A stretch of DNA of 24,169 nt from Candidatus Shapirobacteria bacterium (lineage in GTDB: Bacteria > Patescibacteriota > Microgenomatia > UBA12405), in assembly GCA_018500045.2 (NCBI GenBank), contig JAHBAQ020000062.1:1-24169 (forward strand), given 5' to 3'. Made by a program: the position numbers and the translations under genes. Position 1 is the first letter of the stretch. Each line of letters begins with the position of its first letter. This document shows, one piece after another, positions 22,667 to 24,169 of the stretch. The notes under the pieces were generated by a model that saw only the letters and a program-made list of their open reading frames with translations, made no database searches and was not told the DNA's origin.

Positions 22667-23739
22667 AATTTATCGATGGTTTGTTTAAAGTGTAACATGA
22701 AATTTTGACGAGAAAATCGTTTAGCATTGTCGATGCAGTCTTGAGGAGAAAAATTCTGAGCTTTAAAGCTATCAATGGCTTGAGACAAAGATTCTTCTGA
22801 TTGTTCTTTGAAGAATATTCCGGTTTTATCATTGATGACAGTTTCGGTAATACCGCCTTGGTTGTAGGCGATAACTGGTTTTCCACAAGCTTGAGCTTCA
22901 AGCGGAGACAAACCATAATCTTCGATTTGTGGACAAATTAGGGCTTGGCAATTTTGATAAAGAAAGAGTAATTTTTTATCCGATACATGACCAAAAAAAA
23001 TGACATTTGATTTTGGATTTTGATTTCTAATTTTGATTAATTTATTTTTATCTCTCCCTTCTCCGACGATAATTAATTTTTTGTTTAAACGGTTACAGAC
23101 TTTGATGGCTAGGTCGATGTGTTTGTGAAGGACTAAGCGTGAAACGATGAGAAAATACGATTCTTGCTGGTTTTTATTACCTGGAGTAAAGAAATCTGTA
23201 TCTACACCAGGATAAATAACTGTGGCAGACCGATTGTAGGCTGATTTAATTCTTTGACTAACTGTTTGAGAATTGCAGAGAAGATAATCAGGCCTCTGTC
23301 CGTAAGCAAAGTCGGTTTTTTTGTAGTGGTTTAATAATGGACTGAGAAATTTAAATTGCGGTGGGGTCTGATAAAGGTAACGATTGGTATTGTGCATATA
23401 ACAAACAAATAAAGTTTTCGGTTGGGTCAGGAGATAGTGGCCGCTGACTTGGGTAGTAGAGATAACGATATCATATTGAGAAAAATCGAATTGTTCTAAA
23501 GCTAGACCATAAAATGGAGTATAAAAAATAGAATTCTTTTTGGATAAGGGAAGTTTATTAATTGAAGAAGGAATTATTTGAGTTTCTTTGGGTAGCCAGT
23601 TGGTTTTTTTTGGATCATAAACCAAAGTAAATATTGGTGATTCAGGGAAAATTTTTAGGATATCCAACAATACTTTTTCAGCTCCACCCCATTGGTTAAG
23701 CCAGTCGTAAAAAATAGCAACTTTTAAATTTTGAATCAA
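22636..23739 (-). CDS. Glycosyltransferase family 4, probable mannosyltransferase-type
   Basis: GT-B retaining glycosyltransferase of 367 residues. The N-terminal domain has VAIFYDWLNQWGGAEKVLLDIL, the acceptor-side motif of WbaZ/mannosyltransferase-like GT4 enzymes. The C-terminal Rossmann domain has SRLVLHKHIDLAIKV and the donor-binding EDYGLSPLEAQACGKPVIA (the E-x7-E pattern). Linkage to manC suggests GDP-mannose as donor; this is inference. The start is a TTG at 23739-23737: an in-frame TAA lies two codons upstream and no ATG lies near, so TTG is forced if the N-terminus is complete. It overlaps manC by 31 bp. Confidence 0.9.
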   Translation of the reverse strand: MIQNLKVAIFYDWLNQWGGAEKVLLDILKIFPESPIFTLVYDPKKTNWLPKETQIIPSSINKLPLSKKNSIFYTPFYGLALEQFDFSQYDIVISTTQVSGHYLLTQPKTLFVCYMHNTNRYLYQTPPQFKFLSPLLNHYKKTDFAYGQRPDYLLCNSQTVSQRIKSAYNRSATVIYPGVDTDFFTPGNKNQQESYFLIVSRLVLHKHIDLAIKVCNRLNKKLIIVGEGRDKNKLIKIRNQNPKSNVIFFGHVSDKKLLFLYQNCQALICPQIEDYGLSPLEAQACGKPVIAYNQGGITETVINDKTGIFFKEQSEESLSQAIDSFKAQNFSPQDCIDNAKRFSRQNFMLHFKQTIDKLWQQHQTISL

Positions 23740-23781
23740 TTCTTAATAATAAAAATTAAAATATTAGAACAGAAATAAGTT

Positions 23782-24150
23782 TTAATTGAGACTTTGTTGA
23801 TAGACGGAAAAGGTTTGTTTGGCAGTACTTCCCCAAGAATATTTTTTAATTTGTTTAAACCCAAGTTGAATAAATTCTTGGCGAAGATCATTGGATTGTT
23901 GAAGTTTTTTAATTTGGTTAGTTAAATCTTGGGCATCAGTTGGATCAAAATAGAGAACAGAATCTTGGTATATTTCCGGAAGACAACTGCTATTGGAAGA
24001 AATAACGGGACAACCAAGTGCCATTGCTTCCAAACCGGTTAAACTAAAACCTTCCATTAATGATGGGTGGACTAAAGCAATAGCCTGTGAATAAATTTTT
24101 TTAAATTCAGTATCGGGGATATAACCTAAAAATTCAATTTGTTTATAGAC
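23782..24150 (-). CDS. Glycosyltransferase family 4, C-terminal part (partial, contig end)
   Basis: The last 122 codons of a GT4 enzyme. The genuine sequence begins at 24150 with VYKQIEFLGYIPDTEF and carries the donor-binding signature MEGFSLTGLEAMALGCPVISS, then EIYQDSVLYFDPTD. The N-terminal domain is missing because the contig ends. An apparent GTG start giving MYKRQ is produced by adapter bases and is not biological. The gap to the next gene is 42 bases of AT-rich DNA. It is upstream of the GT4-manC-PGT genes and presumably in the same glycan operon. Confidence 0.9.
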   Translation of the reverse strand, partial: VYKQIEFLGYIPDTEFKKIYSQAIALVHPSLMEGFSLTGLEAMALGCPVISSNSSCLPEIYQDSVLYFDPTDAQDLTNQIKKLQQSNDLRQEFIQLGFKQIKKYSWGSTAKQTFSVYQQSLN

Positions 24151-24169
24151 CTGTCTCTTATACACATCT
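24151..24169. other. Nextera/Tn5 mosaic-end adapter remnant
   Basis: The last 19 bases, CTGTCTCTTATACACATCT, are exactly the Tn5 mosaic end used in Nextera libraries. This is untrimmed library sequence, not genomic DNA, and should be removed. Read on the minus strand it creates the false peptide start MYKRQ. Confidence 0.98.

Noticed and set aside
1..24169. Alternative genetic code (TGA as Gly, as in Gracilibacteria/SR1)
   Set aside because: TGA ends the ATE-like gene at a sensible place, and all other genes read normally with the standard bacterial code.
1..24169. CRISPR arrays, tRNA or rRNA genes, insertion sequences, prophage genes
   Set aside because: No spaced direct repeats, cloverleaf-like segments, transposase motifs or phage structural genes were seen, and there is almost no non-coding room for them.

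Overview
The window is a compact, AT-rich (about one third G+C by eye) bacterial contig with almost no intergenic DNA. Many junctions are TAATG, where the stop of one gene overlaps the start of the next. TGA is used as a stop, so the standard bacterial code applies. Small single-copy genes, divergent Mur enzymes, a DUF4012 protein and a LysW-like protein point to a Candidate Phyla Radiation (Patescibacteria) genome, most likely of the Microgenomates type. That placement is inference. The right end carries a 19-bp Nextera/Tn5 mosaic-end adapter (24151-24169), so the contig is a metagenomic or single-cell short-read assembly.

Layout. (1) 14449 down to 1, minus strand: a dcw-type division and cell-wall cluster in the order glyS, lipoprotein, rsmH, ftsL-like, ftsI/PBP, murE, an ATE-like aminoacyl-transferase, a MurC/Mpl-type ligase, murA, mraY, an NlpC/P60-like protein, [plus-strand LysW-like gene], a PLP enzyme, an ATP-grasp enzyme, ftsW and the start of murG, which runs off the left end. 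(2) 14450-14702: a divergent control region. On the minus side it holds a T-box riboswitch in front of glyS; on the plus side a promoter almost abutting purL. (3) 14703-18430, plus strand: purL (with a PurS-like N-terminal part) and purQ. (4) 24150 down to 18419, minus strand: a surface-glycan group (two GT4 glycosyltransferases, mannose-1-phosphate guanylyltransferase, phosphoglycosyl transferase, DUF4012 membrane protein) ending in recO.

How the genes fit together. Region 1 supplies lipid II synthesis (MurA, MurC-like, MurE, MraY, MurG) and septal polymerisation (FtsW, FtsI, FtsL). Its additions are the interesting part. GlyRS leads the cluster under a translational T-box that fits glycine, and an aminoacyl-tRNA-transferase-like protein lies inside the cluster. 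Together they suggest, without proving it, tRNA-dependent aminoacylation (possibly glycylation) of peptidoglycan precursors. A second unexplained island next to ftsW combines a LysW-like carrier protein of 54 residues (3244-3408, plus strand), a threonine-synthase-fold PLP enzyme and an ATP-grasp ligase. This is the toolkit for making an unusual amino acid or peptide on a carrier protein.

Other points. MurA has Asp at the fosfomycin-target Cys position. MurE lacks its N-terminal domain. MraY lacks two of three conserved histidines. ftsW appears to carry a single-base frameshift near its 3' end.
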